DNA of 64,000 bases from the NCBI GenBank assembly GCA_965205545.1, contig OZ242170.1:2976001-3040000 (forward strand), written 5' to 3'. The translations under genes and the position numbers were made by a program. The notes beneath the pieces were generated by a model. The model did not search any database. It was not told where the DNA came from and saw only the letters and a program-made list of their open reading frames with translations. Origin of the DNA: Bin55 sp965205545 (lineage in GTDB: Bacteria; Pseudomonadota; Gammaproteobacteria; Pseudomonadales; Azotimanducaceae). This document shows, piece after piece, positions 53,436-61,126 of this stretch. Position 1 is the stretch's first letter. The number at the start of each line of letters is the position of its first letter.

Positions 53436-54320
53436 ATGGGAATTCCCAAGAAATTCGTTGAAGTGGGAGGAGTGAAGCTTGCGTATGTCGAAATCGGGAA
53501 CGGAATGCCTGTTGTCTTTCAACATGGCAACCCGACTTCTAGCTATCTATGGCGCAACATCATGCCTGCTTTGGCTAGTCAATTCCGCTGCATAGCCTTG
53601 GATCTTCTTGGCATGGGCGATTCCGAAAAGCTCGCCAACTCCACTGCAACAAGCTATGGATTTCAGGAGCAATTTCACTATTTCGAATTGGCGTTGGAAA
53701 AGCTAGTAGGACGCGATGCAGTGGTGTTTGTTGTCCACGATTGGGGGTCAGCTTTGGCGTTTCATTGGTGTCGTACCTATCCATCGCAAGTTCGAGGCGT
53801 TTGCTATATGGAAGCATTAGTCAGGCAGTTGAGTTGGGACGATTGGCCGGTCGAGGCGCGACGGATATTTCAGGGATTTCGATCTGAAGCTGGAGAGAAG
53901 ATGATTCTTGAGAAAAACCTCTTTGTCGAACGTGTGCTCCCTGGCTCTGTGTTGGGGACCCTTGCGCCCGAGGTGATGGATGAGTATCGTCGACCATTTT
54001 TGAGCAAAGGTGAATCTCGGCGTCCAACGCTGAGCTGGCCAAGACAGATTCCCATAGAAGGGGTCCCACCAGACGTGTGCGAAGCTGTAGATCGCTATTC
54101 TGATTGGTTAAGCACAAGTGCGGTGCCAAAACTATTCATCAATGCCATACCCGGTGCGATCCTAACAGGAGCACAACGCGAGTTCTGCAGGAGCTGGGCA
54201 AACCAAACTGAAATAACAGTCAATGCCGGACACTTCGTACCGGAAGATGCTCCGAACCAAGTGGCGCAGGCATTAATGGATTGGTTGAGAGACCTGCCAG
54301 AGCTCATGCAGACAAATTGA
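53436..54320 (+). CDS. Haloalkane dehalogenase, HLD-II (LinB/DhaA-like)
   Basis: Alpha/beta hydrolase that replaces halogen on alkanes with hydroxyl, releasing halide. The active site is complete: halide-stabilising N32 in 'FQHGNPTSSYLWRNIMPA', nucleophile D102 and W103 in VHDWGSALAFHW, catalytic acid E126 in CYMEALVR, and base His in 'NAGHFVPEDAPNQ'. This arrangement (Asn and Trp as halide ligands, Glu after strand 6) defines HLD-II. 294 residues, normal length. ATG 53436 gives the LinB-like start 'KKFVEVGGVKLAYVEIG'. It may also act on natural halogenated compounds; substrate not readable. Confidence 0.94.
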   Translation: MGIPKKFVEVGGVKLAYVEIGNGMPVVFQHGNPTSSYLWRNIMPALASQFRCIALDLLGMGDSEKLANSTATSYGFQEQFHYFELALEKLVGRDAVVFVVHDWGSALAFHWCRTYPSQVRGVCYMEALVRQLSWDDWPVEARRIFQGFRSEAGEKMILEKNLFVERVLPGSVLGTLAPEVMDEYRRPFLSKGESRRPTLSWPRQIPIEGVPPDVCEAVDRYSDWLSTSAVPKLFINAIPGAILTGAQREFCRSWANQTEITVNAGHFVPEDAPNQVAQALMDWLRDLPELMQTN

Positions 54321-54417
54321 TTCCTCAGAACGAGACCGTGAAATTTTGGGTCGCTCGATGGGATGTTAGATTCAAAATCCCGATTACGAGCAACCCGTAG
54401 ACCTCAAGGAGCGACAA

Positions 54418-55500
54418 ATGCTGGATAGATTCAAAGTACCCGATGAAATCGCGGTTCGCATTGACCAGAGAGTCATGCGCAACGCCGTCGAAGGAATATT
54501 CAAGGCATTTGAAATGCCAGATGAAGACGCTGAAGCCGCCGCGGATGTTCTCATCTACGCGGACATTCGCGGCATCGACTCGCATGGTGTCTCAAACATG
54601 ATGCGTGCATATGTGGCGGGGTTTCGTGCTGGCCAGATAAATCCAACTCCAAAGTTGACTCGTACGCTGGACCATGTCGCTGCAATTTCGTACGACTGCG
54701 ACCGGGGACTCGGACTGGCCCAAAGTCGAGAAATGATGCAAGCTGCCTGCGATAGGGCAAGGGACACGGGAACCGCTGTTGTTACAGCCTACAACGGTAG
54801 GCACTACGGCGCGTGCGCTTACTACGCGCACGTTGGTCTCGACAACGACATGGTAGGAATCTCGATGACTGCGGGAGGGGTGTTGGTGGCGCCGACTCAC
54901 GGTGCAGAACGCCTGTTGGGATTGAATCCACTCGGAATTGGGGTGCCATCCAATAAGGAGGCTCCGTTCATTTTTGATGCTTCGATGAGCAGCGTGGCTG
55001 GCAACAAGATTGAGCTGCTAAAACGGGTAGGCGGCAATGTCTTGCCCGGCTGGATTACCGATTCAGATGGCACACCCATCATGGCTGAGACTCAAGTACC
55101 ACAGGACTTCATGATGTTGCCCCTAGGCGGAACCCGTGAAATCGGCTCACACAAGGGGTTCGGCCTTTCAATGATGATAGAAGTGCTTTGCGGCGTGCTA
55201 CTTGGCACAGGTGGAGGCCCTTATCGTCGTCGCGGTACTGGACACTACTTCATGGCGCTGGACATAAGCAGATTTACCGAACTGGAAACTTTCAAGAACG
55301 ACATGGACGAGTATCTCCGGGCTTTGCTAGACTGCCAAACCGCACCAGGCGAGGATCGAGTCATCTATCCTGGGATCGTAGAGCACGAAGCCGAAATCGA
55401 TCGGATGGCGAATGGAATTCCTTACCATCCAGAAGTAATCCAGTGGTTTCGCAATATAACCGAGCAACTCGATGTAGAGCACGAATTTCCCAGTGTGTGA
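54418..55500 (+). CDS. Ldh family (malate/L-lactate type) NAD(P)-dependent oxidoreductase
   Basis: 360 residues of the LDH2/MDH2 family, distinct from classical Rossmann lactate dehydrogenases. Typical segments are 'ADIRGIDSHGVSNMMRAYVA', 'AYNGRHYGACAYYAHVGLDN', 'LLGLNPLGIGVPSNKEAPFI' and 'IGSHKGFGLSMMIEVLCGVL'. The family reduces or oxidises 2-oxo/2-hydroxy acids such as malate, lactate, ureidoglycolate or sulfolactate; which one is unclear. AAGGAG eight bases before ATG 54418. Downstream of the haloalkane dehalogenase by 97 bp, so joint action on a hydroxy product is possible but inferred. Confidence 0.93.
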   Translation: MLDRFKVPDEIAVRIDQRVMRNAVEGIFKAFEMPDEDAEAAADVLIYADIRGIDSHGVSNMMRAYVAGFRAGQINPTPKLTRTLDHVAAISYDCDRGLGLAQSREMMQAACDRARDTGTAVVTAYNGRHYGACAYYAHVGLDNDMVGISMTAGGVLVAPTHGAERLLGLNPLGIGVPSNKEAPFIFDASMSSVAGNKIELLKRVGGNVLPGWITDSDGTPIMAETQVPQDFMMLPLGGTREIGSHKGFGLSMMIEVLCGVLLGTGGGPYRRRGTGHYFMALDISRFTELETFKNDMDEYLRALLDCQTAPGEDRVIYPGIVEHEAEIDRMANGIPYHPEVIQWFRNITEQLDVEHEFPSV

Positions 55501-55665
55501 ATCGGGTGACAGACTAGTCGTGCTGCTGTAGAAAGGAAAAAGATTGCTTGTCTTGGCATAATCATAGGTATTGCGGACCCTGGCTATCTAATGCAGACGC
55601 ACTTGGAGTTGTGCAACGCCAGACGGCCCCAATGCCCAATTTTGAATTTTCGTTGAGGAAGAAAA

Positions 55666-56145
55666 ATGTCGATTGAAGAAGGTGATCGTTTGCCAGATGC
55701 GGACCTGCATGTGATGAGAGATGGTCGGCCTCAGGCAGTATCCATTGGTGAGCTCACGTCTGGCAAAAAAGTCGTGATCTTTGCAGTGCCGGGAGCGTTT
55801 ACGCCAACCTGTTCAGAGCACCACTTGCCCGGATTCGTTCGTCATGCTGAGGAGATCAAATCAAAAGGCGTATCTGACATTGTTTGTGTAGCCGTGAACG
55901 ACGCCTTTGTGATGGATGCATGGGGTAGGGAACGCGATGCAGACGCCATTGTCATGGCGGGAGATGGCAACGGAACCTTTACCGAGGCCATTGGGCTTGT
56001 CTTGGATGGGAGCGGCTTTGGTCTGGGTAAACGCTCTGAACGCTATGCAATGATTGTCGAAGATGGCGTGGTTACAAAGCTGGCCGTGGAAGGACCCGGA
56101 AAGTTCGAAGTCAGCAAGGCGGAGTCCATCCTAGAAGCTCTCTAA
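55666..56145 (+). CDS. Peroxiredoxin (Prx5 type)
   Basis: 159-residue thiol peroxidase reducing hydrogen peroxide and organic hydroperoxides. The peroxidatic motif is PGAFTPTCS with C49, and 'DIVCVAVNDAFVMDAWGRER' is diagnostic for Prx5. 'NGTFTEAIGLVLDGSGFGLG' also matches. The gene starts at ATG 55666 with GAGGAAG upstream. Followed by a GST gene after 76 bp in the same direction, so a small oxidative-stress pair is likely. Confidence 0.95.
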   Translation: MSIEEGDRLPDADLHVMRDGRPQAVSIGELTSGKKVVIFAVPGAFTPTCSEHHLPGFVRHAEEIKSKGVSDIVCVAVNDAFVMDAWGRERDADAIVMAGDGNGTFTEAIGLVLDGSGFGLGKRSERYAMIVEDGVVTKLAVEGPGKFEVSKAESILEAL

Positions 56146-56221
56146 ACTTTTTCGAGTATTGGTGACGCAATTGCGGTTCGTGTAATACGAGCCGCACGGT
56201 GCAAGGATCAATGGTGCAATC

Positions 56222-56833
56222 GTGTCTTTGACGATCTACGGCTACGCGCAAAGTCGGACTTTTCGAACACTATGGATGGCTGAAGAGCTTCGGATTGCAA
56301 AGGGCGTCAAGTACGACCACGACGGACGCATTTTTTCCTCTGACGAGGAACGCAGACTATTGTTGTCACTGAATCCAATGGGAAAGGTTCCAGTAATGGA
56401 ACAAGATGGATTTGTTCTTCACGAGTCGATGGCTATCAACTTGTACCTAGCGCGCAAGTACGATTGTCTGGCGCCTAAGTCGCTTGAACAGGAAGCTCTT
56501 GCTTGGCAGTGGTCGTTTTGGGTTATGACCTCTGTGGATTCGCACTTGCTCGATTGCATTCGCTATACATTGGGCATCCTGGGAGCACCAAAGGATGATC
56601 AGCGTGCCGCCCAGGTTCGAGAGCAACTTGACAAACCGTTTACTGTCTTGAATGGCGAACTCGCAAAGAGCGCTTATCTATTGGGAGACGAGTTTTCTGT
56701 GGCAGACTTAAACGTGGCCAGCGTCTTCGCTTGGGCTCGCATGGCGAATCTACCCATGTCCCATCTACCCAGCTTGGACGATTGGTTGACGCGTTGCTTG
56801 GAGCGACCAGCAACGCGTGCAACTAATTCCTGA
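56222..56833 (+). CDS. Glutathione S-transferase family protein
   Basis: 203 residues. Thioredoxin-like N-terminal domain ('LTIYGYAQSRTFRTLWMAEE', 'NPMGKVPVMEQDGFVLHESM' with the cis-Pro V-P and E-S glutathione-binding step), and a helical C-terminal domain ('YLLGDEFSVADLNVASVFAW' N-capping box). Conjugates glutathione to electrophiles or acts in isomerisation. Starts at GTG 56222. Downstream of peroxiredoxin; together with the dehalogenase this suggests handling of reactive or halogenated compounds, which is inference. Confidence 0.92.
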   Translation: MSLTIYGYAQSRTFRTLWMAEELRIAKGVKYDHDGRIFSSDEERRLLLSLNPMGKVPVMEQDGFVLHESMAINLYLARKYDCLAPKSLEQEALAWQWSFWVMTSVDSHLLDCIRYTLGILGAPKDDQRAAQVREQLDKPFTVLNGELAKSAYLLGDEFSVADLNVASVFAWARMANLPMSHLPSLDDWLTRCLERPATRATNS

Positions 56834-56912
56834 AAACGAACGCTTATGCAGTCTGCAGCGTCCGTGCACATTTCTCACATGGGCACGGTTGGCAGACTCG
56901 CAGGGAAATTCG

Positions 56913-57638
56913 TTAGAGCCGGTCGCCTCCACCGCTTCTGTTTGCGGCACGGATAGCAGGTTTGAGCGAAGTCATGGAACGGATCCATGGCTTGTCTGAT
57001 CCAATATGCTTGGAAATGCTGTTGACTGCCCGTTCCGCACGAGTGCGAGTCTCGTAAATTCCGAGCAATATCACGTAGTACGTTTTTCCACCGGATGCGG
57101 TCTTGACACCGCGAGGCTCGACCAACCAGGATGCATTGCTTGCATAGTTGTTTGCCTTTTGCATATCGCTAAATGCTGCAAGCTGCACGGCAAAGAACGT
57201 GTCTGGCAAGTCCTCGATCAGCGTTGGTACATCTGGTCGATGGGATAGCCACAAATACTCGGGTTCGTCCCCTTGCGTAGGTGCCGCCGCATTGGATTGC
57301 GCAGTGGTTTGCTGAATGGTGTTAGCGCCCGGGGGTTCGTACCGATGCACTCTTACCGGAACCTGCTGCAAGGAACTTGACGGCGTTTCGTCTGTATAGA
57401 CTGCGGGCATTGCCACATCACCGGCGTCCGGTTCGGTGACGGCAAAGGAAGCTTCTTCTTCCTCCGATGCGCGCTGACAATCCCAGTCGCCGTTGGCTTT
57501 ACTGCCAGTGCACTCCCACTCGCCCTTGGCACCAGCAGTCGGAGAGTGGAATTGATCGGGTGGAACCTGGCGAAACATCGCGCAGCTGGAGAGTGAAACG
57601 GCTAGAAGGGCTATGACAAGCCATTGAAGCATTTTCAT
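56913..57638 (-). CDS. SPOR-domain lipoprotein
   Basis: 241 residues. The N-terminus MKMLQWLVIALLAVSLSSC is a lipoprotein signal with a lipobox (LSSC). A long low-complexity linker rich in acidic and Pro/Gln residues follows, then a C-terminal SPOR domain ('TFFAVQLAAFSDMQKANNYA', 'GKTYYVILLGIYETRTRAER') that binds denuded peptidoglycan at the septum. The longest frame opens at 57683; ATG 57638 is preferred with GAGG upstream. Convergent with the GST gene. A role in cell envelope or division is likely. Confidence 0.88.
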   Translation of the reverse strand: MKMLQWLVIALLAVSLSSCAMFRQVPPDQFHSPTAGAKGEWECTGSKANGDWDCQRASEEEEASFAVTEPDAGDVAMPAVYTDETPSSSLQQVPVRVHRYEPPGANTIQQTTAQSNAAAPTQGDEPEYLWLSHRPDVPTLIEDLPDTFFAVQLAAFSDMQKANNYASNASWLVEPRGVKTASGGKTYYVILLGIYETRTRAERAVNSISKHIGSDKPWIRSMTSLKPAIRAANRSGGGDRL

Positions 57639-58054
57639 GGGATTACCTCGTAAACGTCCATGTTGAGATAAGTCAATACGCAAATATTAGCATTTTTGGC
57701 ATCGGGTTTGGCGTTTGATCCAATTTGTTAGTAGAGAAATAGCTCACCATTGCTAGTCGGTGCTACTCAATGCCGAACGGCGAGCTTTTCTTTTTGCCAC
57801 GAGAAGCCCAATGATGCGAACCCCTGCAATGCTAACTGCGTGCTGAATTTGGGAGAGGCGAACATGGCTGTTTGTTCGTGTTCTAGTAATCTCCGCGACG
57901 CGTCAAAACAATATCGCGAGCGTTGGTGCGGACGCCGGCGGATAGCCGTCAACGGCTGATATCGTCTAGATAGAGTTGCCAAAATTGCAATTGGGTCATA
58001 ATGTAGGCGTCGCTGCGTAGCCTTAACAAAAGCGGTTGACTTGGGTTTTTGTAA
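57639..58054. other. 416-bp intergenic region with one hairpin and T-tract
   Basis: No convincing gene. The main element is the AGCTC…GAGCT structure with a T-tract at 57741–57795. TTGACT near 58037 may be part of a promoter for the dioxygenase. A 69-residue frame (57750–57959) is cysteine-rich but lacks a ribosome-binding site. Confidence 0.3.
57741..57795 (+). terminator. Possible small-RNA terminator-like hairpin
   Basis: Outer stem AGCTC/GAGCT encloses two small stems (CACC/GGTG and GCC-GAAC-GGC) and is followed by TTTTCTTTTT. No gene ends here on the plus strand, so it could terminate a small RNA started upstream at 57660–57740. Weak evidence. Confidence 0.25.
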
Positions 58055-58951
58055 ATGTCTTTGAGAGTAGAACCAACCAGCGCAACACTGGGTGCGTACG
58101 TTACGGGTGTAAGTCTTGAAAATCTGTCTGACTACGATGCGGGTCGAATAAAGGAAGCGTTCCTTGCCTACGGAGTGTTGATTTTTCCTAATCAGCATGC
58201 CTCAAAAGAGACTCAGATTGATTTCTGCGAGCGATTTGGACGTATCGAGTATTTGGATCCCTCAAAGACGCTCAAGGCCGTGATGATTTCAAACGTCCGA
58301 AAGGATGGTGATGTACTGAACAAGAAGGCGTTCTCCGTGAGTTTGCTCCGTGGCAATGAAGGTTGGCATACAGACAGTTCATACATGCCGCTTTCCGCCA
58401 AGGCCTCGTGCCTGAATGCATTGAGCATGCCGGAGAATGGAGGTGGTACAGGTTGGGCAGATATGCGGGCGGCGTATCACGAATTGTCGGAAGCAATGAA
58501 GAGACGAATCGAGAACCTGTCTGCTCTGCATTCTCTCTATTATTCGCAGTCGAAGATAGGACACATTGCCCAGACCGGTTCTAGCTATGGATTCCATACG
58601 TTGGGTGCGCCCTTGCGGCCCCTCGTCAAGACGCATCCGGAAACGGGTCGAAAAGCCCTTTATATTGGCCGCCATGCCTACCATATTCCTGGAATGGACG
58701 ACAGCGATGCACAGTCGTTGCTCCGAGAGTTGTTGGATTTTGCGTGCAAACCTCCTCGCATCTATGAGCACAGTTGGCAAGTAGGAGACATGGCGATTTG
58801 GGACAATCGATGTGTGCTGCATCGAGCCCGACCTTACAATACGGGGGAACCTCGTGTGTTGCGACATGTCAGAATTGCGGGCGAACCGGAGACAGAGTCT
58901 GCACCCACAATGCCTGACGAACGGGCTAATCGGATTGAAGCGGCGACGTAG
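58055..58951 (+). CDS. TauD/TfdA-family dioxygenase
   Basis: 298-residue Fe(II)/2-oxoglutarate oxygenase. N-terminal 'TLGAYVTGVSLENLSDYDAG' and 'AYGVLIFPNQHASKETQIDF' are typical; the metal-binding H105-T-D107 lies in GWHTDSSYM and the distal His in 'NRCVLHRARPYNT', with the 2-oxoglutarate Arg in 'RVLRHVRIAGE'. Members hydroxylate taurine, alkyl sulfates, 2,4-D-type ethers and others; the substrate is unknown. ATG start. Standalone gene after a 416-bp gap. Confidence 0.92.
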   Translation: MSLRVEPTSATLGAYVTGVSLENLSDYDAGRIKEAFLAYGVLIFPNQHASKETQIDFCERFGRIEYLDPSKTLKAVMISNVRKDGDVLNKKAFSVSLLRGNEGWHTDSSYMPLSAKASCLNALSMPENGGGTGWADMRAAYHELSEAMKRRIENLSALHSLYYSQSKIGHIAQTGSSYGFHTLGAPLRPLVKTHPETGRKALYIGRHAYHIPGMDDSDAQSLLRELLDFACKPPRIYEHSWQVGDMAIWDNRCVLHRARPYNTGEPRVLRHVRIAGEPETESAPTMPDERANRIEAAT

Positions 58952-59074
58952 CCAACGAAGTTTGACCAATAGCGGTCGGCTGGTCACCTGCTTGTTATAA
59001 AAATCCTTAAACTATGGCATCTTGCTGAAGTCGTTGGATCTGCAAGGTAAAGGCGAAGACTACAGTTCAGGGCA

Positions 59075-59689
59075 ATGTTAGCCACATTAGATCAGTTCAG
59101 ACGCGTTCCGCGCATTCTGCGTTTGAACATCGCTGGGCAACCAATTGGTTGGATTAGCTGGCAAACTGCGGTATGTCTCTACACGCGAGAGATCGTACGT
59201 TGGACTTTGGGCGAATCCGTTCTCAGGATTCGTGGCGGTTACTCGCGGCTCGACGGAAGTCGAACAATCATCGACGTGAACAGCATTATCGCATGTGATG
59301 GCGAAATATTTTCTACCTATAAAACGGTTCCGCCCCTGACCAATCGAGCGTTATTTGCTCGGGACCACAATTTCTGCATGTATTGCGGCTTTAAGCAGCG
59401 AGATTCCAATCTGACTCGAGACCACGTTGTTCCCAAGTCCCTCGGTGGTCTAGATCAGTGGGACAATGTCGTGGCCGCTTGCAAACGGTGCAACCATCGA
59501 AAGGGAAATCGGTTGCTGGAAGATTGCGACTGGGATTTGATTGCGCTGCCGTATACGCCCAACTTGCCAGAATACCTGGCTCTGACGAACTCAGGACGCA
59601 TACTTGGCGACCAAATGTCCTTCTTGGAAGCTCAATTCAGTTCGGGCCGTCGACACAGAGAGTCAAACGGCAGCTTCATTGGCGACTAG
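59075..59689 (+). CDS. HNH endonuclease
   Basis: 204 residues. C-terminal HNH domain with zinc cysteines C101/C104 (CMYCG) and C136/C139 (CKRCN), metal-binding D116-H117 in 'TRDHVVPKSLGG' and N131 in WDNVVAACK. The N-terminal half is a small beta-rich domain ('ILRLNIAGQPIGWISWQTAV') typical of a chromosomally conserved proteobacterial HNH family of unclear role, not linked to a restriction or phage system here. No adjacent methyltransferase. ATG 59075. Confidence 0.92.
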   Translation: MLATLDQFRRVPRILRLNIAGQPIGWISWQTAVCLYTREIVRWTLGESVLRIRGGYSRLDGSRTIIDVNSIIACDGEIFSTYKTVPPLTNRALFARDHNFCMYCGFKQRDSNLTRDHVVPKSLGGLDQWDNVVAACKRCNHRKGNRLLEDCDWDLIALPYTPNLPEYLALTNSGRILGDQMSFLEAQFSSGRRHRESNGSFIGD

Positions 59690-59713
59690 CGAGTTCGCGC
59701 AATGGCCGGGACT

Positions 59714-61126
59714 TCAATGCGCCTGAGCTAGTGTAGCCAAGACATAGGCCACACAGCTAGTCACCCGTTCCCCTGTTTTGAGGTCCAGAAACTCGTTTGG
59801 GCCATGCGCGTTCGAATGAGGACCCAATACTCCAGTGACCATGAACTCGCAATCCGGATATTGCTCCCCTAGCATTTTCATGAATGGAATTGTGCCGCCT
59901 GTTCCCATTCTTCGATAGGGCTTGCCGAAGTAGCTATTGGATGCGCTATCCAATGCATTGTGCAGCCACTGACTGACAGGTTTAGAGTGCCATCCGGACT
60001 CGGCTGCATCGCAATCGAACTCCACAACTGCTCCGTAATTCGGGTCACGTTCTAACTCGGCTTTGACGAAATCTGCACATTCGCCCGCGTTGGCATTTGG
60101 TGGCAAGCGGAAGACTAGCTTCGCGGCCGTCGATGGCCTAAGTGTGTTGCCTGCATTTTGCGGCTGAGGAGCGCCGCCGATTCCAACCGTCGCAAGGCTT
60201 GGCTGCCAAGTGTTGGCGATGAGAAGTTCACTCAGATTGTCTGCGTTGGCGATGGGTTCTCTAGCCCAGGGATAGCGATCAATGACAGTATTGCCAAGGG
60301 TAGCGGCTACTTCGGAAGATTGTTGTCTAGCCCACGAGGGAATGTCTGTGTACAACCTATCGTGGAGTTGGCCGGTCTCGCTAGATTCAATTCTCTCAAT
60401 CAGTGAGCGCAGGATTCGAAAACTCGAGGGAACAATGCCACCAGCTGCACCGGAGTGCACACCTTCGCTGAGAATCTCCACGTTTAGCGTTCCGCTCAAC
60501 ATTCCGCGAAGCGAAGTAGTTAACCACAGCTGGTCGTAGTTTCCACATTCAGCATCCAGGCAAACAACTAAGTCTGGCGTGCCGATTTCGTCTGATAGAA
60601 GCTCGATGTAGTGCGGCAGATCGTAGCTTCCGCTCTCTTCGCAGCCCTCGATAACAATGGTGCATCTCGGCACAGGTGCACCTGTCTGCTGCAACGCCGC
60701 AATTGCTGACAAGCTAGAAAAAAGAGCGTAGCCGTCGTCGCCGCCGCCCCGTCCGTAGAGACGCCCGTTTTCCAATACAGGGATCCACGGACCCTTCCCA
60801 GCATGCCAACCTGTAAATTCAGGTTGCTTGTCGTAGTGCCCGTAAAGGAGGACGTTGCCACTACCGCCATTCATTGCTGGAACGACCAAGAAGAGCAGAG
60901 GAGTCTTTTGCGGAATTTCGACGATTCGAGCGTCAATTTCTTCGATCGAATATTGTCCAACGGCGTCGTGAAAGAGCTGGACCGCCTTGTGCATGTAGCC
61001 GTTTTGCTCCCAATCGGGGTCGAATACGGGAGACACGTTGGGGATTGTGATGTACTCCGTCAGCACATCGAGAATTTGCCCCTCCCAATGTCTAGCAACG
61101 ATTTCCTCGATGCGTTGCACCTTCAT
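59714..61126 (-). CDS. M20 family metallopeptidase
   Basis: 470 residues. Metal-site segments 'LLYGHYDKQPEFTGW', 'GRGGGDDGYALFSSLSAIAA', 'EGCEESGSYDLPHYIELLSD', 'CLDAECGNYDQLWLTTSLRG' and 'HSNAHGPNEFLDLKTGER' are all present, so the dinuclear zinc site looks complete. Members are di/tripeptidases or carboxypeptidases. The ATG overlaps the upstream TonB receptor stop (ATGA), implying that the receptor and peptidase are co-expressed. No secretion signal is visible, so it should act in the cytoplasm, perhaps on an imported peptide. Confidence 0.94.
   Translation of the reverse strand: MKVQRIEEIVARHWEGQILDVLTEYITIPNVSPVFDPDWEQNGYMHKAVQLFHDAVGQYSIEEIDARIVEIPQKTPLLFLVVPAMNGGSGNVLLYGHYDKQPEFTGWHAGKGPWIPVLENGRLYGRGGGDDGYALFSSLSAIAALQQTGAPVPRCTIVIEGCEESGSYDLPHYIELLSDEIGTPDLVVCLDAECGNYDQLWLTTSLRGMLSGTLNVEILSEGVHSGAAGGIVPSSFRILRSLIERIESSETGQLHDRLYTDIPSWARQQSSEVAATLGNTVIDRYPWAREPIANADNLSELLIANTWQPSLATVGIGGAPQPQNAGNTLRPSTAAKLVFRLPPNANAGECADFVKAELERDPNYGAVVEFDCDAAESGWHSKPVSQWLHNALDSASNSYFGKPYRRMGTGGTIPFMKMLGEQYPDCEFMVTGVLGPHSNAHGPNEFLDLKTGERVTSCVAYVLATLAQAH

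Noticed and set aside
57750..57959. Cysteine-rich 69-residue plus-strand frame
   Set aside because: It lacks a ribosome-binding site and starts inside the hairpin with T-tract.
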